NCBI GenBank assembly: GCA_032622095.1
Contig: CP136063.1
Span: forward strand, 204,647,934-204,711,933
Source of the DNA: Siphonodentalium dalli
Taxonomy: Eukaryota > Mollusca > Scaphopoda > Gadilida > Siphonodentaliidae
DNA length: 64,000 nt
Direction of reading: 5' to 3'
This document shows positions 33,600 through 44,530 of the stretch, in pieces. Below the pieces are notes generated by a model. That model made no database searches. It worked only from the letters and a program-made list of their open reading frames with translations, and was not told where the DNA came from. Both the position numbers and the translations under genes were made by a program. Each line of letters starts with the position of its first letter. The stretch's first letter is position 1.

Positions 33600-34157
33600 T
33601 TCCATTGATATTTCATTCTTAACTGCCCTATAGAAATAGTATTTATTTGACGAATCCATAGTACCCCTCCATTCTTGTAATCTCATGTCATGTAGTCTAA
33701 GCTTTACAGTGTTGGTGAACCATTCACCCCCACAAGTACTTTGTGAGTGCCATAGGAAGGATAGGCCAAGCTGACCAAGTAGTTTTTCAACATATCCCGC
33801 CCATTTAAATGAACGCTTCCCTCTACAGTTATGCAGAACAGCTCTGTATAGGATTCCAGATAATTTCCACGATTCCCCATCGATTAAGAGGGCCCAATAG
33901 GATAATACTCGTTGCTTAATTAAAATTGACACTGGTGTGATACCCAATTCAGCATATATCATGGCAGTTGGAGTAGATTTCTTCAGACCCAGGACAAATT
34001 TCAGAAACCATAGTTCCGTCGTTTCAATAATCTTATTTGGTCCATATCCCCATATCTCACACCCATAAATCAAAATTGGCAATATAGCTTTATTATAGAT
34101 ATCTATGACTGTGTCATAAGATAGTTTATACTTCCTACATTTACCTATCAGTGAGAA
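33600..34157 (-). pseudogene. Duplicated, truncated LINE C-terminal fragment
   Basis: This repeats the N-terminal 160 residues of the 31745-32638 frame (from the MITE side to KNEISMEP). It is then cut by the G tract at 33587-33599, so the zinc-binding motif is absent. The open frame continues for about 40 unrelated residues. Confidence 0.88.
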
Positions 34158-34437
34158 CAGTGGTGAGTCTGAGGTAATTGGGGGATATCTATTACCACCA
34201 GCATGAGTTAGCTCTGTATGGCTAAAAATAATTTCTGCATTGAAATCATGCAGTGTGACGGTATGACAGACAATGTTTGAGCGATATGTTTAGCAATGTG
34301 ACGAATCTACCACCGTAAAGACATTCCAACAATCGCCTGATAGGCTACATCGCTTTCCCGTTGATGTGATTGGGTGAGACTGACGAAATTATGCTGGTGG
34401 TAATAGAAATCCCCCAATTACCTCATACTCACTACTG
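34158..34437. mobile_element. 280-bp palindromic MITE, copy 2
   Basis: The copy carried in the second duplication unit, with the same structure as at 32639-32918. Confidence 0.7.
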
Positions 34438-35118
34438 CATACCTGTGGAGTCTGTGTTTTAACCAGAACTGCACAGCCCCGTGCCGGTTAGAAAGCTTAA
34501 AGGTACACAATCAGATTCGATGGTCCACATATCATCAGATTCTAACAACATTTCTTGAAATGCCGCTTCAGTTCTCAGAATCGATTAATTGCCAACAAAT
34601 AATGCTAACCACTGTCAACTATAGTACAAAATTGCCCCCAAAAAGTGTTATATATTAACGTTCTGTTCAACGTGATTTGGTATGGAGAGTATGTAGGTCG
34701 GCATTCGTCGAATATTTGCCAGGCCGCCAATTATTGGAGGTGGTGAAAATAACAGATTTCAAAAATCAATATATGATAACTCTGGGCTTTGATGGGCGGG
34801 TTTCTCGACTCAAATCTAATATTGTTTTTACCCCCGAAGCCGAATAAATAATCGGATTATGTATCTTTAAGTCGTGCTGAAATATCGTTTGAAATGACGT
34901 TGCTTAGCTTTTTGCGACTGTCACGATTTCTGCCAGGATAATTGTTTTACGCAGTGAAAGTTACAATGAGTTAGCCGAATGAAAAATAATACTCGCATCT
35001 CACGGGATGTTTGATCCAAGAGTGCTCAAGTCATTAACTGACCTAAGTAGCTTACGATTCCTAAATTTATCATATAATGCGACACAAGGTCGTACCTGAT
35101 TGGCGAGGGGGCGGGGGG

Positions 35119-35306
35119 GGGGGGGTGAACGCAGCTGTATATTTAATTGTTAACGCTTACGGCGGACATGTGAGTTCAGCCGAGTGAAAATTAATACTCG
35201 GATCTCACGAGATGTTTGACCCAAAGGTGCTGAAGTCATTGATTAATCAAACTATCTTTGTGATTCCTAAATTTATCATGTAACGCGACACAAGGTCGTA
35301 CCTAAT
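35119..35306 (+). repeat. Older, diverged copy of the duplication-unit end
   Basis: GATGTTTGACCCAAAGGTGC to GCGACACAAGGTCGTACCTA matches 33485-33576 and 34998-35096 with many substitutions. Sequence duplicated here at least twice at different times. Confidence 0.75.
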
Positions 35307-35328
35307 TGGGGATATAACATAGATGTAT

Positions 35329-35473
35329 TTAAGGATTAACTGTCATGTGGACTGTTTTTATGGAGATGTAACCGTGAGGTAAGTGGTCATAACTTGTGTA
35401 AAACCCAAGTTATGACCACTTACCTCACGGTTACATCTCCATAAAAACAGTCCACATGACAGTTAATCCTTAA
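35329..35473. repeat. Perfect 67-bp-stem hairpin
   Basis: The left arm 35329-35395 (TTAAGGATTAACTGTCATGT...) and right arm 35407-35473 are exact reverse complements as far as I can read. They are separated by an 11-nt loop, GTGTAAAACCC. A snap-back duplication, an immobilised MITE or a dsRNA source are all possible. It lies just upstream of the Jockey-like LINE fragment. Confidence 0.9.
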
Positions 35474-35539
35474 ATTTATATACATTTAGCGAAAAAGCCA
35501 CTTTTGTAAATATATTTAAATCGAAAAGTTTATCGTGAC

Positions 35540-35980
35540 AAAACCAGCCCAAAATATCCCATAGCACCCTTGGCAAAAGTTAACAGGAACAATTTCTCTT
35601 TATACGGCCACAAAGACTGCCAAATCGACGATCAGCAATTAAAATGCTCAAATTGCAACGGCAATCACGCCACCACATCCAAGGGCTGCCCCAAGTACCT
35701 TCTTGCGATCAAAGGTGCCGAAACCAGGAAATTATCGTACGCAACTATTGCAAAAAAACCGGCCGAAGCCACCGACGCGCTCAGACTTGCCAACACACTT
35801 GTCACATGTCTGTTTGAATCCCACAAAATAAGGCACAAAAGCACGGCAAACGCACAAACCGACATCATACGACTAGTCAGTAACACTATCAACAAATACT
35901 ATAAAACCGAAGTGACAGAGTGCCTTATTACAAGCCACGAGGCACGAAACCAAAGAAGTCACCATATAACTAAGCAATAA
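35540..35980 (+). pseudogene. Jockey-like LINE ORF1 (gag-like) C-terminal fragment
   Basis: The frame carries a zinc knuckle, CSNCNGNHATTSKGC, preceded by a degenerate first knuckle (NFSLYGHKDCQ). This is the arrangement of the nucleic-acid-binding ORF1 protein of Jockey-clade LINEs, which coats the element RNA. The reading frame continues upstream of the apparent start to about 35525, but the usual longer N-terminus is missing, so the copy is 5'-truncated. It ends 47 bases before the endonuclease frame, fitting the ORF1-ORF2 order. Confidence 0.8.
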
Positions 35981-36027
35981 ATTAACGCTTATTTAACCGT
36001 AAATCTCCAAGCACTAACTTTTCATTC

Positions 36028-37002
36028 ATGACTAACAATAATCTTAACATAGCACATATAAACGCAAACGGAATTAGAGCCCGCAAACAAGAACTAATTG
36101 AATACGTGGAAGACAACAAAATTGATATACTCACCGTTAACGAAACTAGACTTGGCAATAATATTACATTCTCTTTCCCCGGCTTCAATACGCTCAGAAA
36201 GGACAGATCCTCGGCGGGCGGGGGGTGTGGCGATCTTGGTCAGACATCATATCAAATATAAATTAGTAAATTCGAGCAAACTTACCGACGAAGTCATAGC
36301 AATTCAGATTACCATCAAAAATAGAAAAACAACCCTAATTACCATATACGTCCCACCTGCCAAAACTCCGCCGCAATTAAAAACGTTTAAACATTTTGTA
36401 GATATATACAACAACTGCATCTTCATGGGTGACCTCAACGCTAAACATCTAGTCTATAAATGCAGCAAAACAGATAAATATGGAGACGCGTTATTTAACA
36501 TAGTAGAAGAAACGGAACTGGTTCTTCTAAACAACAAAGGCATAGCCACTCACTACGACAAAAAAAAACCTCATGGGACATGCTAGACTATGCACTAGCC
36601 ACCCCATCGATAGCGAAAACAATAAATAAATGCAAAATTGGCTTCGATGTAGGTAGTGACCACTACCAAATCGAACTCTACATTAATAATGCAAAACCAC
36701 AACAAAAATAAAGACATCATCAAACGCAACCTAAAAAATGCAGACTGGAATAAATTCAGGGATTACATAAACGTACATTTGAATCAAAAGGATATAGAAT
36801 CCCCTAAGGATATTGATATAGCAGCGAACGCAATTTAAAAAATGCTATCGACATTGCGTGCCCCAAAAAGCGTATAAAACAGAACACATGGAGAGTAATC
36901 AGAGTATCAAAAGCAACACTGGAACTAATTCGCCTCAAACGCAAAACATGCAGATTAATGCAAAAACATCCATACGATAAGGATTATAAAACCATGTATA
37001 AC
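36028..37002 (+). pseudogene. Jockey-like LINE ORF2: endonuclease domain and linker
   Basis: ORF2 makes the nick that primes reverse transcription and then copies the RNA. The AP-endonuclease-like domain reads NNNLNIAHINANGIRARKQE at the start, DILTVNETRL (catalytic glutamate), FMGDLNAKH (GDxN motif) and, after a frameshift, DYALATPSIA with VGSDHYQIEL (SDH motif). Frameshifts lie near 36220 (where the frame changes within the GGCGGGCGGGGGG run), near 36570 (A8 run) and near 36838. The linker continues to TMYN at 37002, where a 3.1-kb insertion begins. Confidence 0.85.
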
Positions 37003-37237
37003 TAGAGGTCAGATTCCATGGAATCAGATATACTTCCATGGTATGCCATCCCATCCCATCCCATGTGAGTGTTATGCGTATATGTGTGTTCCTCTTCATG
37101 CAAATGCATATTGGTGCTTTATGATCCGATGGTGGAATTGCATTGACATTTCTAAATCTAATATATATTTTGGGACTTCTGTCTGTCTGTTTGTTTGTCT
37201 GTTAGCTATGGCCGAGAAAACTGCTGGACAGATTTTG

Positions 37238-37560
37238 ACGAAATTTGATAAATATGGGTACTTTTGTCCAGGGAGTGTTTTTGACGGGTCAAATCGTGAC
37301 CCCCGAACCGACCTTGACCTTCAAAAAGGTCAATCTAAGGTGAAATCGGGTAAAACAGACGGTTTCCACGAAATTTGATACCTAGGGTTACTTTTGTCCG
37401 GGGAGTGTTTGGGTGGGTCAAATCGTGACCCCGACCTGATATTGACCTTCGAAATGGTCAGTTCAAGGTCAAATCGGGTAAAACGAACGGATTTCGACGA
37501 AATTTGATACCTAGGATACTTTTGTCCGGGGAGTATTTTGGACAAGTCAAATCGTGACAA
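37238..37560 (+). repeat. ~130-bp tandem repeat, about 2.5 units
   Basis: Units start at GACGAAATTTGATA (37238), ACGAAATTTGATACC (about 37369) and again near 37498. They share TTTTGTCCGGGGAGTGTTT and GGTCAAATCGTGACC. Confidence 0.8.
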
Positions 37561-38712
37561 TAGCTTACTTTTATAGTAGAGCGGACATACCTATATAGTA
37601 TATTGGTGAGCATATTCATGCATTTGCCTTGCTTCTTGATAAGTCCGTTTGAATTTGCGTCATGAAAAGAGGGTTTGAATTTGAGTAATATATATCATCC
37701 GTTACAACGTTATACGCTACCCGGGTTAAACCGTCCAATATAAATCTTTAAAAAGTGTACTAATCTTGCGTTTAGATACTACTTATCACATCCACTCATC
37801 GAAATGTTTTTATCTCAATATCTGATTTTCGGAGTAATTTACCCCATTTGATCTTCGGTGGAATTTGTCAAATCTGAACCCACCCGACACAAACACTCCC
37901 TTGAGCAGGTTGCGTTTATAGTAGAGCGGTCAAATTTTTGTAGTCGTACCTACAGTATATCGGCTTACATGCTCCTGCGTGAAACTCGCTCCTACGTCAG
38001 CCCGTTTGGATTTGGGGCTAGAAATCGGCTAGTGAAAGACTACATAAGTATACATATTTATGATATATAGCCTTCTCACGAGTAAACCATTCCATCTGAA
38101 AATTAGAAAATCGCCCTCTAGATGCGCGTGAACACTAGCCATCAGATGTACTCGTCAAAAAAAATGATCTCGATGTTTGAATTCCCCCCCCCCCTTTGCA
38201 ATTTTCGTGGAATTTTCCTAAAGTCTCAACCCACCCTGACACGCATTCTCCGTTGGGCATGTTACATTTATAGTATAGCCGACAAACTACTGGGACGTAC
38301 ATAAAGTATGTCAACGTACCTGCTACGACTTTATCTTGCTCTTTAATCAGCCGGTTTGGATTTGGCGGGAAAAATAGATGCAGTATTTCCGTACCCTGTA
38401 ACGCGGAAAGTCCTGGGTAAAAACATTTTTAAGCGATATATTCGAGTCCGAATCTCTCGTCCAATTCGGAATATGCAATACAAAATTTAGAGCTCTGTAC
38501 TTATAAAAAAAAAACCAAAAAAAAAATAAACAACCTCGGTTTATTCATCCCGGTGTATAGTGTGTCACTGTTTATGGGCGGTAACTCTTCAGAGAAAGCG
38601 CGGACACAAGTTTTGATGCCCGTGGGCAGTAGGGCATATCGAGGTGTGCATACGGTCCAATTTTCGATGCTCTGCTCCTTATAATTTCCGAGATAATAAA
38701 TGACATTTTGTT

Positions 38713-39091
38713 CATATAAAGGGAGATAACTCCGCGGGGTAAACGCGGACAATATTCGTTGTATGCCGACCGGTTAGAACTCATTGAACCCAACATACAT
38801 ACAAACTTTCAGTTCGATACTCCCCATACTTTCAGATATTACGGCGTTGCAAAAGTGTTGAGTATAATAATAATAATAGTGAAAAATAATCGTAAAAGGG
38901 CCATAACTCCGTCAAGAAACATTGTACCGACATGCGGATAACTTTATTTTTAGTAGACCTCAGATGCCTACACATTCGCTACAGGTTTCGCGTTTCTACT
39001 GCAATTACTTTCTGAGTATTTCCAAATAAACGGAAAACGGCACCAGTACAAAAACAATATACTTCCTTGGTTACACCATGGAAGTATAATA
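38713..39091 (+). repeat. 379-bp direct repeat, copy 1
   Basis: CATATAAAGGGAGATAACTC to CACCATGGAAGTATAATAA is repeated at 39767-40145 with few differences. Copy 2 forms the right end of the insertion. The ends are not TG..CA and no primer-binding site follows, so I do not call LTRs. Confidence 0.85.
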
Positions 39092-39766
39092 ATTGGGAAC
39101 ATCATGATCTGAAAGAATCGCATTTTTGGGACGGAAATACGAAGTATGTTGATTATATGTTGTTCTTAATATGTATGTGTTTATGTTATGTGTTTGTAAG
39201 TGACCCCACCCCTACCTCGAAATTGGGTGACGGGAATGTGAAATTGTCAAACCCGGCCCAAAATGCGAAGTTTGAGGGCCCGTAACTCAGTTATTTTCCA
39301 ATGGATTTTAAAATTGTTTTCAGTATTGTGATCAGCTCCTCACATAGATTGTTTGTTATAAATTTTGTCTGATTCGGAGACGGATAACATTTTGGTTATT
39401 GGAAAGAATACGGGTCCAGATTCAAATTTTGAGGACCCAAATCTCGGCCATTTATTAACGGATTTACGATCTGTTTTCAGTTTTATGATCAATGTATATG
39501 GTAGATGTTACATTCCAAGTTTCATATAATTCGGAGACGAAATAAATTTTGGTACCTCGGACCACCCCTCCCCTGACCCCCAACAGCGAACCGACACTGG
39601 CAAAATGTGGCACACCGCGTGCTCTCTTCAGTTTGAAGGCCCGCAACTGCGCCATTTTTCAATGGATTTTCGAAATTAATTCAGTGTCTAGATCGGGTGG
39701 TGTTGTAGATGTTACATTCCAAGTTTCATCTGATTCCGATAAGAATTAAAAATTGGTACCCCGGAC

Positions 39767-40145
39767 CATATAAAGGGAGATAACTCCGCGGGGTAAACGC
39801 GGACAATATTCGTTGTATGCCGACCTGTAGAACTCATTGAACCCAACATACATACAAACTTTCAGTTCGATACTCCCCATACTTTCAGATATTACGGCGT
39901 TGCATAAGTGTTGAGTATAATACTAATAATAGTGAAAAATAATCGTAAAAGGGCCATAACTCCGCCAAGAAACATTGTACCGACATGCGGATACCTTTAT
40001 TTTTAGTAGACCTCAGATGCCTACACATTCGCTACAGGTTTCGCGTTTCTACTGCAATTACTTTCTGAGTATTTCCAAATAAACGGAAAACGGCACCAGT
40101 ACAAAAACAATATACTTCCTTGGTTACACCATGGAAGTATAATAA
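39767..40145 (+). repeat. 379-bp direct repeat, copy 2
   Basis: This is the terminal copy. Its end supplies the inverted terminus ACCATGGAAGTATA. Confidence 0.85.
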
Positions 40146-40146
40146 C

Positions 40147-40644
40147 CTATCTAGACAAGTCAAAAAAGCAGTGAAAACAGAAAAACTTGAATCATGGGAA
40201 CGCGTAACCACAAAGCTAGACGACAGAAACATAGACAAACAATTTTGGAAAACATTTAAAATTCTAACAGGCCAAGCCAAATCAAACAAAAACGACAAAC
40301 CCGCTTAAAGACGCGAATGACGATTCCTTTACAAGTGAGTCTGACAAAGCCCGCATCTTCGCCACCTCACTACAAAAATTTAACCAAACCCACAAAGGTG
40401 ACATATTTTGCGAAAAATTCAGAACCGAAGTAATTAACCACATTAAAGATAATAAGCATACATTTGTGCACTTAAACAAACCCATTAAGGAACAGGATGA
40501 CGACCACGTACTCGCAAAAGAAATCTCTACCCAGGAAATACTAGACTGCCCCAAACGAGCTAAACCCAATAAAGCTCCAGGCGAGGATGAAATTACCTTC
40601 GGCATTATCAAACAGGGACCGGATGCCCTTTTCAATAGACTTAA
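40147..40644 (+). pseudogene. Jockey-like LINE ORF2: segment before and start of the RT domain
   Basis: The frame resumes with LSRQVKKAVKTEKLESWERV, then DRNIDKQFWKTFKILTGQ, the Jockey-type linker. After a frameshift near 40300 come TQEILDCPKRAKPNKAPGED and EITFGIIKQGPDALFNRL, the first RT block (KAPGxDxIxxxxIK). A piggyBac-like MITE cuts it at TTAA 40641-40644. Confidence 0.85.
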
Positions 40645-41025
40645 CCCTTTACCCAACAAACCGGCCAAAACCGGCCAAATAAAGCTTCAACATCCTAAAA
40701 TATCTTCGGTCTGTCTCAATAGAACCATACAAATATGAACCGGCTCCTTGACCACATTGTGATAGTTACAGTTATGCCCTGTGCCAATGCATTCTCTTAT
40801 ATATGCGAGTCGACCATAGGTCGCCTCGCATATATAAGAGAATGCATTGGCCTAAAAAAAATCTTTTTTTAACACTTTTTACCATTTTGTCTTACATTCT
40901 TTAACAATTTTATAATTTTTAATGTGTTAAGCCAATGCATTCTCTTATATATGCGAGGCGACCTATGGTCGACTCGCATATATAAGGGAATGCATTGGCA
41001 CAGGGCCCTTCTGTTGGGTAAAGGG
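40645..41025. mobile_element. piggyBac-like MITE with a double hairpin (copy D)
   Basis: TTAA (40641-40644 and 41026-41029) flanks CCCTTTACCCAACA and its perfect reverse complement TGTTGGGTAAAGGG. This is the piggyBac target duplication plus CCC terminus. Inside, the 67-bp palindromes lie at 40784-40850 and 40932-40998, within CCCTGTGCC...GGCACAGGG (40777-41005). The second palindrome lies close to the right terminus while the first lies 132 bp from the left terminus, so the double hairpin may be a nested element. No transposase. Confidence 0.9.
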
Positions 41026-41029
41026 TTAA

Positions 41030-42225
41030 AGTTATTTATAACAAATGTTTACAACACGGCTATTTTCCGAAAGGGTGGAATTCCGCGCTATATATAGGTG
41101 TCATGATCCCCAAACCAGACAAAGACCACTCAATCGCGACCAACTTCAGGCCCATTAGTCTGCTCCAAACGATCGGCAAACTCTTTGAAAGTATAATCAG
41201 CACACGGCTTTCCGAATATCTTGAAAATCAAAACTTCTTCAATAAATTTCAAAGAGCCTACAGAAGGGGCCGCGAAGAGACAGAACACATTTACCGCTTA
41301 GTTGAAGACATGCGCACGGCATTAAACCGGGGCTGGTATGGGGCTGCAACCTTCCTCGACGTCGAAAAAAGCCTTTGACTCAGTATGGCATCACGGACTT
41401 CGCTATAATCTAAAGACCACTACTAGTATCCCAACAAAAATGCTAAGACTACTCTCAGATAGTGTAAATCTCAATGCAGGAACTCCACAAGGATTGGTAC
41501 TCAGCCCGCTACTATTTATAATCTATGTCAACGATATACACAATAACCCGGTTTACAATGTACAAATATCGCAATTCGCGGACGACTTGGGCCTCTGGAC
41601 CACGGGAGGTAACCCGAAGCAACTAGAAAAAAGGCTCCAAAAACAACTGAACGACATCGAGAGCTGGTGCTCTAAATGGCGCATCAAATTAAACGCGAAA
41701 AAATTAATAATTTTTAAAAGAAAACGCGCGAATCCTAAAATCAAACTGTCTATTTTTAACGAGCATTTTGAGCAATCCCAAGAAGCCACACTTTTAGACA
41801 TAACATTAGACCACCGACTAAATTTCAAAGCTCATATCGGCAACATCGCAACCAAGGCCAAACAAAGAATAGGACTGCTCAGAATGCTCAGAGGCACCAA
41901 CTGGGGACTTAATCCCGAAACTTTAATTAAACTCTATAAACAATACATCAGACCAATTATGGAATACGGATGCAATAATAACGGCTAACCTACCCAAAGC
42001 ATCGATAAATAAACTTCAAATTATTCAAAACTCAGCGCTGAGAATCAGAGAATGGCACTCAAAGAAAATGATCGTACCCCAATCAGGGCACTTCACGAAT
42101 CCGCAGACATATATCCTCTGAGCGATAGACTAAACATTTTAGCAGCAAATAATCTCATTAGACTACAAGGGAGCATTTTAATAGAAGAATTGGAACTCCG
42201 CACACTACTATTAACGAAACGTTAA
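41030..42225 (+). pseudogene. Jockey-like LINE ORF2: reverse transcriptase core and C-terminus
   Basis: The RT blocks in order are MIPKPDKD, NFRPISLLQTIGKLFE, FLDVEKAFDSVWH (a frameshift in the A6 run near 41370), AGTPQGLVLSPLLFIIYVND and SQFADDLGLW (catalytic aspartates), then WCSKWRIKLNAKK and RPIMEYGC. After a stop or frameshift near 41990 the C-terminus continues with TPIRALHESADIYPLSDRL. Between LRLLSDSVNL and the GTPQG block the frame is shorter than I expect of Jockey RTs, so part of the fingers/palm may be deleted. The copy is dead but modestly decayed. Confidence 0.88.
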
Positions 42226-42308
42226 ATCTATGGAAACCACTCTACAAGTACAAACACGCGATACTTTTGTGGTTCCATATAAACGTCACTTCTCCAACTG
42301 GCACCTGC

Positions 42309-42539
42309 CACCAAGCTCGGTAACCGCGGCTATGCATCGGTTTCTGAGAGTAGTCTTACCCTGCCGTTGGCCAGACTGTCAGTTGGGGCTAGGTGCACTT
42401 TGAAACTTTATATCTATCAATAAAACAAATCGAATAACGACAACAGCCTCCAGGCTCGGTGACCGTGGTTATGCATCGGTATCTGAGAGTAGCCTTACCC
42501 AGCCGTTGGCCATATTATCAGTTAGGGATAAGTGCACCG
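42309..42539 (+). repeat. Two ~137-bp tandem units in the LINE 3' region
   Basis: GCTCGGTAACCGCGGCTATG and GCTCGGTGACCGTGGTTATG start collinear copies, both with GCATCGGTWTCTGAGAGTAG and CAGCCGTTGGCC-like blocks. They may be 3'-UTR repeats of the element. Confidence 0.75.
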
Positions 42540-42807
42540 AGCAAACTTTATATTTAATTAAATTTAACAATACGACAAATCAAATTGCGGCAAATTAACA
42601 GAATTATCTACGAGTATCCCCTCTCTACCATTTCAGATACCACAACACCAAGATTCATCCGCCTCTTCAACATCCTCTCAACGACGCCAAATACACCTCC
42701 TGAAAACAACAAAAGACCAAGACAAGAAAACAGACCAAGACACTGTCATCAACCCTACCATACCAACGACATCACCAACACCCATACAGATCACCCATGA
42801 TACAGAC

Positions 42808-42849
42808 GACGGGATGTAAGCTATCTGAGAGACGCCCAGATAGCCCGTC
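42808..42849 (+). other. 3'-UTR hairpin of the LINE (putative)
   Basis: GACGGG..CTATCTG pairs with CAGATAGCCCGTC around an AGAGACGC loop. Many LINEs have a 3' stem-loop read by their own reverse transcriptase, and its position just before an A-rich GACAAA-type tail (about 42880-42940) fits. The function is inference. Confidence 0.5.
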
Positions 42850-42879
42850 CCCACACAGCACTGATTCCTCCCAATGACA

Positions 42880-44520
42880 ACAACAAGACACAAGACACAA
42901 GACAAAGACCAAAGACAAAGAACAAAGACAAAGAACAAACCACCTACCACCAAGAGCTTCCTGTTTCCTGCTTCGGGGGGGGGGGCATGAGAACCAACAA
43001 CGCTCTTCAGCGACAAACCAGAATTCAACAAGCGGGTTGTAGGGGAGGGCATACTGCCCTACCAAATCTTCCAGGGAATCATCCCAAACTCCAAACCTTC
43101 TCTTTATATTGAAACCCGATGATTTATTAAGTCAATCCTGCGCGAGTCCAAATGCGCCCAAAACATTACGCGTTCGTCTTTCCAAAACCTATGACGCGTC
43201 GATGTAATTATGAGGCTGCAGTTATGAGCTGTTGCGCGTTCACCGAGAAATAATTGCAACTAGCCACATGGGCGCCGACCAATCAGAATGCTGGAGTTAG
43301 TGATAATCACACTTAGTATGTAAATATACTTTGTTAACGTTCGCTTGTGACGGAAACGTGAGTTCAGACATTGTGAATAACGCGAATGACATTCATTCGG
43401 AAGACGTCTGGCGACAGCCTGTTCTCGTCAAAATAAACACACAACGGGCGTATTTTAATGAGCGAAATGTGCTCATATTGGCGTTATTTAACTTCAATAT
43501 ATGCTCTATATGGACATAAAACGTATTTTTAGGTTACAGTGAAGTAATTCGATTGTCAGCACACAAGGAGGAGCAGGAGATAATTATAAACATTCTGAGC
43601 TATGGTTTGTTAATAGTAGTTTTGATATTTAAACATATAAAATACATGCTATCACTACTCTTGAAAACGGCAAACAAAACATTGGCACATTGTAAAGCAC
43701 GTGGTTCCTAGTTTGAATTGTTGTGGTGTTAGGTAAAAAGTGTCAATATTTTTTTCATCCAATTCTGACTCTAGATTATAAAACCGAAATTTAAAGGTAC
43801 ACTCCATGCCCGACGATATGATTTTTTGTGTGCATACATGCATGGTGATCATGTACTCAGTTATCACAATTCGTGGATACTCCGGGCTGCAGGCCATTAT
43901 ATATCAACACTGAGGCCTATGGGAATTAATTAATCCACTGTAACATTTAAAGGCCCATTTTTAATTTTCGAGTCACCGATTATTTGTGCATACTGACTTG
44001 TTATACGGTTTTAATTACAATCTATGACACACTGCACTGCAATATGATTAAAATACTATAATTCATCACCATTTGGAACGTCTGTGTCTCAGAAGGTGCC
44101 CATAGAGTAATAGAAAATAGCTGAAATCATAGAGACATTTCCCCAGATTCGCTCCCAGAATGCAACATAATTCAAAAATCGATATAGAGTTATTCCCCTT
44201 CCATTGAAAATAATAGACTTTGCAGTACAGTCCAGGTGAAACTTAGCGCAGAAAAAGCGTCAGTACGTCAACAAACACAACATGTTCACAGTTTATTGCA
44301 CCGGATAAGTTGATAATGCAATGTTTTGGAGCTTCCTCTTTCAAATGTTATCTAATAATGGCATACCTTTTATATAATTTGATCTGGGGGTTCGTAAATT
44401 AAGGAGGCCTTTAAAAAAGTCCGATATGAGACTATTTCCATACGAAATATGGCCATATTGGCATTATTTAATCTACTTTTTTCCTCGACACGACTTACCA
44501 GATTCACGCTCTTTATAATG
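42880..44520. other. A-rich low-complexity tail, then AT-rich sequence
   Basis: CAAGACAAAGACCAAAGACA-type low complexity (42880-42945) and a G tract at 42976 are followed by sequence without recognised genes. GACCAATCAGAATGCTGG at 43277 resembles part of the 47396/58846 repeat. Frames at 43331-43519 and 43655-43897 lack domains. Confidence 0.45.
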
Positions 44521-44530
44521 TGTTTTCATT

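Larger units (their letters stand above)
33600..35118. repeat. 1,519-bp tandem duplication, unit 2
   Basis: This is the second unit. Its end has GGCGAGGGGGCGGGG followed by TGAACGCAGC, which shows what followed the G tract before duplication. The breakpoint in unit 1 lies in the G tract. Confidence 0.9.
37003..40141. mobile_element. 3,139-bp insertion splitting the LINE ORF2
   Basis: ATAAC is present at 36998-37002 and at 40142-40146, a 5-bp duplication, and the LINE frame resumes in phase at 40147. TATACTTCCATGGT (37029-37042) is inverted at 40128-40141, with 26 extra bases outside it on the left. The interior is almost wholly repetitive: ~130-bp units (37238-37560), ~350-bp diverged units starting TATAGTAGAGCGG (37562-38380), ~190-bp units (39290-39760) and a 379-bp direct repeat. 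No transposase or helicase frame is seen, so the class is unknown. Confidence 0.75.

Noticed and set aside
35329-35473. miRNA precursor
   Set aside because: The stem is perfect over 67 bp with no bulges, far longer than animal pre-miRNAs. A foldback is more likely.
38713-40145. 379-bp direct repeats as LTRs of a small retrotransposon
   Set aside because: The ends are not TG...CA, there is no primer-binding site or polypurine tract, and the left copy is internal to the insertion.
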